From the NCBI GenBank assembly GCA_024276275.1, contig JAJRXM010000022.1:1-39946 (forward strand): a DNA stretch of 39,946 nucleotides, read 5' to 3'. The notes beneath the pieces were generated by a model. That model had not been told where the DNA came from and searched no databases. It saw only the letters and a list, made by a program, of their open reading frames with translations. The first letter of the stretch is position 1. Each line of letters begins with the position of its first letter. This document shows positions 8,801-15,567 of the stretch, in pieces. The DNA comes from Candidatus Zixiibacteriota bacterium (lineage in GTDB: Bacteria; Zixibacteria; MSB-5A5; GN15; FEB-12). The position numbers were made by a program, and so were the translations under genes.

Positions 8801-10454
8801 TCAAAGTACCGCCGTTTACATCTGTTGCCGTAAACTGATAACATATTTGATCCGGGTTACAAATGAATGTATCAATCGCTGTGGCATTATAAACAGGTGG
8901 AGCAGGACCAGATGGGTCAACCGCAACAGGGTTGTCGTTAATAACAACATCGACTACTACGACACATGAGTCAGAACCGCATGGCGTTGTAGCTACTATT
9001 GATATTTCATAAAGACCCGATGTATCAGCAGGGAAACAGATATTACCTGATTGGTAAGTACCAAAAGGTGAGACTGAAACCGAAACAGCAGAGCCATTTA
9101 TACCGACCGGGATACAAATTGAATCAGCCGCACATACCAACATCGACTGAGGTGCCGGGCAGTTTATAGAAACAGTTGAACCGATGTTTACATTAAAGAT
9201 AATTTCACATGTATCGGAACCACAAGCTTCATCTGCAATCAATGTAATAACATACACACCCGAGGTATCGGCGTTAAAACAGAGTTCGCCGTTTGTGTAA
9301 GTACCGAACGATGTTGTTACAGTAGCTGAGGCAGGGAGAACATCTATCATTTGACAAACGACATCAGCCGCACAAAGATTTATATCAATCGGAGCAGTAG
9401 GACAACTGATAGAGGCAGACTCACCAAAACTAACTTGCATGGAAACAGTATCTAATGCGGTGCTTCCGCAAGAATCAGTAACCGCAACTATAAATTCATA
9501 ACTGCCGTCTGTAGTAGGTGTAAAGCAAATTTGATTGTTTAACGTATCAATAGAACCAAAGCCTGCTACCATTTGCTCTGTCATACCGAGTAATCCGTCA
9601 GGGTCAGAAGAAGCATAGCCGACACAAATTTGAGTCGGAGCACACAGTGAAGTATCATTGAGAGGGTCAAACTGAACAACCGGAGCGTTATTGAGAACTA
9701 CCGTAATTGTCACAGTATCGGCAGTTACAACACCACAATCATCGGTCGCCTCGAGAACAAACGGGTAAACTCCTGAAGTAAGAGGTGTAAAGCAGATTGT
9801 AGAACCGTCATAGACTCCACTACCGGTAAAGTTTACTGTGGCAAGATTGTTATCAATGTCAAAGGCTGTAGCATTAACACAGACTTGTTGGGACTGACAT
9901 AGTTCTACGGTTTGGTCAGCATCCATAGTTACGGTCGGAGCAGTATTCAATACAACAGTAATAACAGCAGTGTCCGAGGCTGATGCACCGCAATCATCAG
10001 TGACATCGAGAATAAATGTATAGATACCTGACGTATCAGGAGTGAAACAAACTTGGTTATTCGGTTCATCAAGTGTACCGTAGCCGGAAACTAATGAGAT
10101 AGTTTTATTCTGGGGATCATCCGGATCGGAAACTGCATAGCTTAAACAAATCTCTGAAGAGGTACAGAGGAAATAGTCGGCAGTATATCCAAATGTATTT
10201 ACCGGATTTTGATTTACCGGAAATGCGATAGACGGAGGTTGGTTTATTTTAAATTCAACTGTAAATGTTGCCTGACTGACAGCACCACAGGAGTCAACAG
10301 ATTCGACAACTACCGTTACTACCTGACTTGATGTAGGAGTATAGCACCAATTGCCATTGTTCAAGGTACCCGGTCCGGAAATTATTTGAGTGTAATCTAA
10401 ATTATTATCAATATCAGAACCTGACAACGGCAAACAAACTGCTGAAAGGTCGCA
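5838..10454 (-). CDS. Giant repeat surface protein, C-terminal part (after in-frame TAA)
   Basis: This continues the ORF at 10455-15239 in the same frame, directly after one TAA codon. The first residues, CDLSAVCLPLSGSDIDNN, complete the Ig-like repeat begun upstream. The apparent start (TTG at 10433) has no ribosome binding site and lies mid-repeat. Order: about 11 more Ig/cadherin-like repeats of about 90 residues (LC-x5-IC..., CFTPDTSGxYxF, DxCG); a cohesin-like domain (about 7270-6700); two dockerin-like Ca-binding repeats (GDINLNEITYEIADAVLYSNYF and ASDVNKDGLTLSVADLVYL, about 6660-6450); and a type IX-style sorting tail with NYPNPFNPTTTIKFGLP and ...GVYFYRLRAGEFSDTKKMVLLK (from about 6090). 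If the TAA is a true stop, the exported product loses its sorting tail. Alone, this part has no signal peptide. Confidence 0.85.
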   Translation of the reverse strand, partial: CDLSAVCLPLSGSDIDNNLDYTQIISGPGTLNNGNWCYTPTSSQVVTVVVESVDSCGAVSQATFTVEFKINQPPSIAFPVNQNPVNTFGYTADYFLCTSSEICLSYAVSDPDDPQNKTISLVSGYGTLDEPNNQVCFTPDTSGIYTFILDVTDDCGASASDTAVITVVLNTAPTVTMDADQTVELCQSQQVCVNATAFDIDNNLATVNFTGSGVYDGSTICFTPLTSGVYPFVLEATDDCGVVTADTVTITVVLNNAPVVQFDPLNDTSLCAPTQICVGYASSDPDGLLGMTEQMVAGFGSIDTLNNQICFTPTTDGSYEFIVAVTDSCGSTALDTVSMQVSFGESASISCPTAPIDINLCAADVVCQMIDVLPASATVTTSFGTYTNGELCFNADTSGVYVITLIADEACGSDTCEIIFNVNIGSTVSINCPAPQSMLVCAADSICIPVGINGSAVSVSVSPFGTYQSGNICFPADTSGLYEISIVATTPCGSDSCVVVVDVVINDNPVAVDPSGPAPPVYNATAIDTFICNPDQICYQFTATDVNGGTLIWSKLSGDGTVTANGLWCFNAANNIYTINPSTSYTVSAVVTDSCGAEDTLSLTYNVNINSPPVVTIGTVAFNAGVTSTFGNSNSVQVCSGTNLCLNYTATDVDNNIATETLLSAFGTINTVDKKVCFTPDTSGTYLFVVQATDSCGATGIDSLYLTVQFNDAPIVNAGADDSLFLCDNAQLCWGVSVTDIDNNIDSIYIVSSIGTYANSTICFTPDTVGVYTFILRAVDACGLTDEDTVSITVALNSPPVCIIPNDTTLFQCTPTEIRLPINSSDIDNNFDHYEILAGAGSIVGNEWVYTPTSDQSVMVKIMGVDSCGSVCIDSFTVSLEINDPPVVSAGDDFTQFLCDVQEICFPITFSDPNNNFDFVQLVSNVGTLNTSTNEICFTPSATDGQNYGFVLRGVDQCGAEAFDTVFVTVDYNEQPTFNFPSSFVIYQDEPGQVCFDINSSDADSNLTNITVSPSGSYNQLTDQVCFIADTSGEYCLTVTAIDDCGSVISQNICITIQIDECFLLQIDKTHATFQGQFETVKINYDCSAKEIGGFDLLLGYDQSAISVGDVRPGDLFTNCGWEYFTYRFGPDGNCGTGCPSGVLRVIGIAETNNGGYHPDCFLNSAMGDLVQVDFFVSNDRTLECQYVPINFFWFDCGDNTLSSKLGDTLWMSRDVFGYEGNTMTDNSHGCPGYYGADDYCMIGGGEPGKMPIRCVDFTNGGIDIVCADSIDAAGDINLNEITYEIADAVLYSNYFVYGISVFTVNIEGQIAASDVNKDGLTLSVADLVYLIRVIVGDALPFAKLYPADDPETEFTIQNDELHITQTDDAIGAVALLIEGDANPTLIGDAVNMEINYNFDGEFTKVIIYSLDGKANLSEGQLLKLNGNAKITEIDVGSKTGYVMLAKLNSLPDKFELIQNYPNPFNPTTTIKFGLPTASKWELVVYNILGQEVQSFENDSEAGFIEIEWDASKYASGVYFYRLRAGEFSDTKKMVLLK
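8620..9690 (-). repeat. Intragenic four-repeat block, copy 2
   Basis: Encodes four consecutive Ig-like repeats whose order and wording (SISCP...INLCAADVVCQM, SINCP...CAADSICIPVGINGS, VAVDP...CYQFTATD) match those at 11290-12295. The limits are approximate. Copy 2 has a short insertion after VAVDP. Confidence 0.6.
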
Positions 10455-13400
10455 TTAGTTAATTACAGTATCCGCCGGAACGTTACAAATTGGAGCAAAA
10501 TTTAAAGTTACATCAACTAAAACAGTATCTTCATTTGTCAGCCCGCAATCATCAACTGATTGGAGTATAAATGTATATATACCGCTTGTGTCCGGTGTAA
10601 AGCATATCGAACTACCGTTATAAGTACCGACTGGAGTCAGAAGGTTACAACTTGCCAAGTTACCGTCAATGTCTGAGCAGGAAACAGGAAGACAAATTTC
10701 AGCAGGAGTACATTGGAAAACAGACTGGTCAACTCCGGCATCTGCTATCGGAGCATTGTTTAGGTCAACACAAATAATAAGAGTGTCAACACCTTCGATT
10801 CCACAATCATCAACAGCACGGAATATAAATTCATAACATAAATTTGAATCAGGGGTAAAACATAGTTCGCCGTTTAAGAAAGTTCCGACACCCTCTGTCA
10901 TTTCCAACAACTGAAGATTTCCGTCAGCATCTGCAGCAGTTACCGTTTGACAAATTTGAGTAGGAGCACACAAGGAAAGATTTTGGTCGTTACCCGCATC
11001 AACAGTCGGAGCAGTATTAAAAGCAACTGTTATATTAACAGTATCTACAGATTCCATTCCGCAATCATCAGTTACTCGGGCAACAAATTGATAGGTACCT
11101 GCTTTTGTCGGATAAAAACAGAGATTCGTATTCATAGTGTCAACAATACCGTTTCCGACAAGTAAATCTATTGAATTAATATTATTGTCAATGTCAGAAA
11201 CTACATAAGGTACACATACCGATTGAGAATTGCACAAGAAGATAGTCGTATCGTTGGCAAGAGCAATAGACGGTTCTGTATTAAGCGATACATTATAAGA
11301 TATACTTACCGTATCTGCCATACCGCAAGAATCAGAGACTACCGCAGAAACAGAATAGCTGCCTGCACCTGAACTTGTAAAGCAGAATTGACCACTGGAT
11401 GAAACCGTACCGACACCTGAGAGTTTAGCCCAAGTTAATGCAGAACCATCGGCATCGTTGGCAGTAAACTGATAACACACAGATTGATCGACACAAAGGA
11501 AAGTATCAATCGTTGCCGGAGGATCAACCGCAACAGGTGCGGAATTCACAACAACGTTTGCTGTAACAACACAAGTATCGGCACCACAACCAGTAACAGC
11601 AACAACTGTAAATTCATATTGTCCCGATGTATCGGCAGCAAAACAGATATTTCCCGACTGATATGAAGCTGACGGAGAAACCGTAACAGAGACTCCCGAA
11701 CCGTTAACCCCTATCGGAATACAAACGGAATCAGAAGCACAGATAAATATATCCTGAGGTGAAGGACAACTTATTTGAGCGGCTGTACCGATGACGACAT
11801 TAAAGACAACTTCGCATGTGTCAGCACCGCATGATTCATCGGCAACTATAGAAGCGGTATACATGCCCGATGTATCCGCAAAGAAACAAAGTTCACCGTT
11901 GTTGTAAGTACCTAGTGATGATGTAACTGTTGCTGAATTTGGACTGATACCTATCATCTGACAAACAGTATCAGCAGCACAAATATTTACATCTATAGTA
12001 TCAACAGGACAACTGATAGCAGCAATCTCACCAAGTGATACCGTAATATCTATAGTATCAACCGAAGTTGCTCCGCATGAATCAGAAACCGACATGATAA
12101 ATTGATATAGGCCTGCAGAGGCAGGAGCAAAACAGATTTGGTTGGCAGAAGTATCAAGTGTTCCAAACCCGGAAAGCATTGTTTCTGTCAACATATCAAT
12201 CCCTTGATTATCAGAAACCGTATAATCAAGACATATTTGGTCAGTCAAACAGATTGTATAAGCAGTATCAGCTCCTAAAGTTACTAGAGGAGCATCATTG
12301 AGAATGACATTATAAGTGTTAGATGTTGTATCAGCAAGACCACACGAATCTGTAACTACAGCAGAGATTGTATAAGTTCCGTTTGTAGTCGGAGTAAAGC
12401 ACCACAGACCTTCTGAGGTAATAGAACCGTCAGAACCTGAAAGCATCGACCAATTCAGATTGACACCGTCAACATCGTTTGCGGTAAACTGGTAACAAAT
12501 TTGTTCTGATTGACAGAGAAACAGATCTGTCGAAGTAGGCAGGTCAACAGCAATCGGAGCAGAATTGAGCGTTATATCGTAATATAATGATACGGTATCA
12601 GCATCACCACATGGGTCAGCAACTGCCACAACAGCTTCGTATATACCGGTTGCTGTCGGAGTAAAACAAAAATTCCCTGATGTGGTTATAGACCCGACAC
12701 CTGATATATGCGACCATGTCAAAGAGTCACCGTCGGCATCTGATGCCGAAAGTAAATTACAAATCTGAGTAACATCACATAAGAACAGCGTTACTGAATC
12801 AGGCTGTATAGCGGTCGGAGCATTATTTGTATTTATAGTAACAACTACTGTATCAAGACCCTCTGCCCCACATGAATCTACCGCACGAATGATAAATGAA
12901 TAGTCACCGGATATTGTCGGAGTAAAACAAACTTGGTTACCTGTTAAAGTTCCAATCGGTGAAATAAGTTCTGTAAGAACTATGTCGTTATCAATATCTG
13001 AAAAACTAACACCAAAACAAACTTCAGCTAAGGTACAAAGGTCTTGAGTAAAATCATTCCCTGCATTAGCAATTGGAGCGTTTCCCATTGAGACAGTTAC
13101 AAGCATTGTATCAACACCTGTAGAACCACAAGTATCAGTGGCAGTAACAATTATTTCATAGACTCCGGCAGTATCAGGAGTAAAACAGAGTTCAGAGGCA
13201 CCTGTTGACTGAGTATTACGAGCAGCAACCGCATCAATTTCAAACGAAGAGGTTTGACAAACTATTTGAACCATGTTAAATATTATACCGTCAGGTAAAT
13301 CAATATAAACACCGCCGTTACCGGAACCTGCTGCTCCGGTGCTAAAATTTTTATTTACGGTAAAGACAGTAGAATCATTCAGGATAAAAATGATATCAGC

Positions 13401-15239
13401 ATTTCCGCCGTTATCTGCGTTTGTAAATAGAACAAAATCAGAATTAGAACCGTAGCAAGATGCAACATACTCTGTGAAACCGATAGTACAGTAATCGCCG
13501 TTGTTAAAAGTTACAGCTCCGTTTCCAGGGCCACCGTCAGGTCCCCCAAAACCGGAAAGAGTATATGATAAACTTGTCGGAGAGGAAAGCATATAAAAAG
13601 GAGAGTTTGCTAATGTTGAGTCAGACGGAAGAGTTCCATAATCTGAAATAGAATCGGCAAAGATGAAATCAGGTAAAACAACACTGACACCTGACAATGA
13701 ATTAAGAGGTGAAACAAAATCGGAATTATTTGTTAAAATCGTTCCCGGAGCTCCGCCTCCTACTTGAGTAACTGTACCGCCAAGACTGTTTATAGAAGCA
13801 ACTTGGTCAAACCCAACAATAGAACCTGTAAACAATCCTATGTTTGTTGATACAGAAGTAATATCACAGTCAACATCATTTAGTGTAATAGGTAAACAAA
13901 TTTCAGATAATTGACAGAGAAAATACGAACTGTCAGCCGGAAGTTCAACCGTAGGAGGAGAACTGATAGTAACATAATAAACAACTTCCATTGTATCATC
14001 ATCGTCGTCACCGTCGTGCTCGTCATCATCATCATTTACTGAGAAGACGATTGTATATTCACCCGATGTATCAGGAGTAAATTCAAAAACACAGTTGGAA
14101 GGTGAGCTGATACTGTCACATACTATAGTTCCGGGACCGGAATAAATTGTTATAGATAAAGAGTCATCATCGTCAGGATCAGTAACAATTATAGTGTCAA
14201 TAATACTTTCGCCTGCACAGAGAATGTAACTTCTTGCACAATTATCTTCATCTTCATCATCTTCTCCGTCATGGTCATCATCATCTTCCTCGTCATCATC
14301 TTCGTGGTCGTCATGGTCACCATCATCGTCATGATGATCACCTTCATCTTCGTCTTCACATTCAACAAAATTTGGTTCACCGGCATTTGTCGGACAGAAT
14401 AAAGTAGAAAATTGAATACCGTTTGCATCATAAGCAAATGAACCGCTGTACATATCGCCATAAGGTGACCCGGTTGATATCATGCCGTTTTTATTATATG
14501 AGGCACCGGGAAGATTTTTTGGAGTAAATACACTTGGATTAGGATCTTTTTCAGGGTCATTAAACTGATATTGGTCGGTAATACCGGAGTAAGTATCAGA
14601 AAAACCGGGAATATCAGATAAAGGTATCATATCATCGCCTAGATAAATCTGAGTTTCATCAAACGGATTGTCATGTCCGGAAGACCAAATATTAAAATCA
14701 ACTGCACAACCTGCGACTTCAATACCTAATGTATCTCTATAGTCACCGGTATCTTTTTTCTTTGCATAATCAATAGTAATATCCCACCAGATTTCATATA
14801 AATTTGGGGCAATACTATCGGGCCATTTTACCCAGCCCCAACGGTCATTTTGCTTTAAATCTGATGATAGCTCAAACCCATTACTCCATATATTGACATT
14901 TGGAGCAGGTGGCTGAGTAAGAGTAACTAAAATTGAACCGTGAAATTGTTCTAAGGATTTACCTTTTGAATATAAATAGTTTGCAATAAACCATTTACCT
15001 TCGGCGGTATCATTAAAGATATAAAAACCGCCGGCATTATTTGTTAGCGGTTCCGGCAGTTGAGGAACTCCGTGAAAATATGTTGAATCTATTAGATTGT
15101 AATTAGGAGGAGATCCCGGTGGAGTGTTGTTATAAGGATTATAAAATGAAGAAATCGAATTCATATTTTTTTGAGCAAACCCGGAACCCACCGCAAACAT
15201 TAAAACGAGAACAGATAATAATATTACTTTTCTGATCAT
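10455..15239 (-). CDS. Giant repeat surface protein, N-terminal part (ends at in-frame TAA)
   Basis: Starts at an ATG with GGGA upstream; signal peptide MIRKVILLSVLVLMFAVGSGFAQ. Residues 25-290 form a unique domain. A 39-residue Asp/Glu/His/Gly tract lies between C294 and C334. Then come about 13 Ig/cadherin-like repeats of about 90 residues, each with four recurring Cys (LCxxxxxIC, CF, DxCG) and a DxDxN Ca-type loop; extracellular disulfides are likely. The second repeat carries an inserted beta-rich domain of roughly 200 residues. The ORF ends VPADTVIN-TAA; the next codon, read through, is the Cys expected by every other repeat (compare LFQC, VELC). The intact gene would be 5838-15239, about 3133 codons. 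Likely role, by inference: adhesin or surface scaffold. Confidence 0.88.
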   Translation of the reverse strand: MIRKVILLSVLVLMFAVGSGFAQKNMNSISSFYNPYNNTPPGSPPNYNLIDSTYFHGVPQLPEPLTNNAGGFYIFNDTAEGKWFIANYLYSKGKSLEQFHGSILVTLTQPPAPNVNIWSNGFELSSDLKQNDRWGWVKWPDSIAPNLYEIWWDITIDYAKKKDTGDYRDTLGIEVAGCAVDFNIWSSGHDNPFDETQIYLGDDMIPLSDIPGFSDTYSGITDQYQFNDPEKDPNPSVFTPKNLPGASYNKNGMISTGSPYGDMYSGSFAYDANGIQFSTLFCPTNAGEPNFVECEDEDEGDHHDDDGDHDDHEDDDEEDDDDHDGEDDEDEDNCARSYILCAGESIIDTIIVTDPDDDDSLSITIYSGPGTIVCDSISSPSNCVFEFTPDTSGEYTIVFSVNDDDDEHDGDDDDDTMEVVYYVTISSPPTVELPADSSYFLCQLSEICLPITLNDVDCDITSVSTNIGLFTGSIVGFDQVASINSLGGTVTQVGGGAPGTILTNNSDFVSPLNSLSGVSVVLPDFIFADSISDYGTLPSDSTLANSPFYMLSSPTSLSYTLSGFGGPDGGPGNGAVTFNNGDYCTIGFTEYVASCYGSNSDFVLFTNADNGGNADIIFILNDSTVFTVNKNFSTGAAGSGNGGVYIDLPDGIIFNMVQIVCQTSSFEIDAVAARNTQSTGASELCFTPDTAGVYEIIVTATDTCGSTGVDTMLVTVSMGNAPIANAGNDFTQDLCTLAEVCFGVSFSDIDNDIVLTELISPIGTLTGNQVCFTPTISGDYSFIIRAVDSCGAEGLDTVVVTINTNNAPTAIQPDSVTLFLCDVTQICNLLSASDADGDSLTWSHISGVGSITTSGNFCFTPTATGIYEAVVAVADPCGDADTVSLYYDITLNSAPIAVDLPTSTDLFLCQSEQICYQFTANDVDGVNLNWSMLSGSDGSITSEGLWCFTPTTNGTYTISAVVTDSCGLADTTSNTYNVILNDAPLVTLGADTAYTICLTDQICLDYTVSDNQGIDMLTETMLSGFGTLDTSANQICFAPASAGLYQFIMSVSDSCGATSVDTIDITVSLGEIAAISCPVDTIDVNICAADTVCQMIGISPNSATVTSSLGTYNNGELCFFADTSGMYTASIVADESCGADTCEVVFNVVIGTAAQISCPSPQDIFICASDSVCIPIGVNGSGVSVTVSPSASYQSGNICFAADTSGQYEFTVVAVTGCGADTCVVTANVVVNSAPVAVDPPATIDTFLCVDQSVCYQFTANDADGSALTWAKLSGVGTVSSSGQFCFTSSGAGSYSVSAVVSDSCGMADTVSISYNVSLNTEPSIALANDTTIFLCNSQSVCVPYVVSDIDNNINSIDLLVGNGIVDTMNTNLCFYPTKAGTYQFVARVTDDCGMESVDTVNITVAFNTAPTVDAGNDQNLSLCAPTQICQTVTAADADGNLQLLEMTEGVGTFLNGELCFTPDSNLCYEFIFRAVDDCGIEGVDTLIICVDLNNAPIADAGVDQSVFQCTPAEICLPVSCSDIDGNLASCNLLTPVGTYNGSSICFTPDTSGIYTFILQSVDDCGLTNEDTVLVDVTLNFAPICNVPADTVIN
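11290..12295 (-). repeat. Intragenic four-repeat block, copy 1
   Basis: The series with ICLTDQICLDY, NICAADTVCQMIG, FICASDSVCIPIGVNGS and VCYQFTAND parallels copy 2 in the same order. This indicates that a block of four repeats was duplicated as a unit, beyond single-repeat duplication. Boundaries were judged from the protein. Confidence 0.6.
14241..14357 (-). repeat. Low-complexity tract encoding a 39-residue D/E/H/G run
   Basis: GAT/GAC/GAA/CAT-type triplets encode only Asp, Glu, His and Gly, between two Cys residues of the giant protein. Shorter acidic runs (DPDDDD, EHDGDDDDDT) follow within about 80 residues. It may be a metal- or Ca-binding linker; such triplet-rich DNA can change length by slippage. 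Confidence 0.75.
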
Positions 15240-15567
15240 TTTTTTCCCAATAGAAATTATAGTTTACAAAAATTAATACTCTTTATAAAAAAAGAGATAA
15301 AAGCTTATTTAGATTATAATAGATTTATATTTTAGAATGGCATTAACTAGCAACCTATAAAATGCTCCTTCACCTAATATCGTTAGAATCTAAAGTGGGT
15401 TGTAGCCGCAAACATTTTGTGATAATTAAATTATCTTATACCCACTTCGTACACAATTAAAGTACTGTTTAAAATAGCTTACGTCAAGGGTAAAAACTCC
15501 CTTTTTAGACAAAAACTAAGCTATAGTAGACTTATTCGCTCCAAGCTTAGAACTGTTTCCTTAAACT
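15240..15567 (-). promoter_or_regulatory. Structured spacer upstream of the giant gene
   Basis: No ORF is seen. Several inverted repeats occur: ATAGCTTA/TAAGCTAT (15474-15481 and 15517-15524) enclosing AAGGG/CCCTT; AAGTGGGT/ACCCACTT (15393-15400 and 15440-15447); and GATAAT/ATTATC (15421-15435). On the minus strand the first could end the M1-peptidase transcript. The others would lie in the leader of the giant gene. No promoter could be assigned with confidence. Confidence 0.4.

Noticed and set aside
5838-10433. A separate gene starting at TTG 10433
   Set aside because: The codon is mid-repeat, has no ribosome binding site, and the frame continues upstream through one TAA into the same repeat.
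14189-14461. Met/Lys/Thr-rich ORF on the minus strand
   Set aside because: It is the shifted-frame shadow of the GAT/GAC-rich acidic tract.
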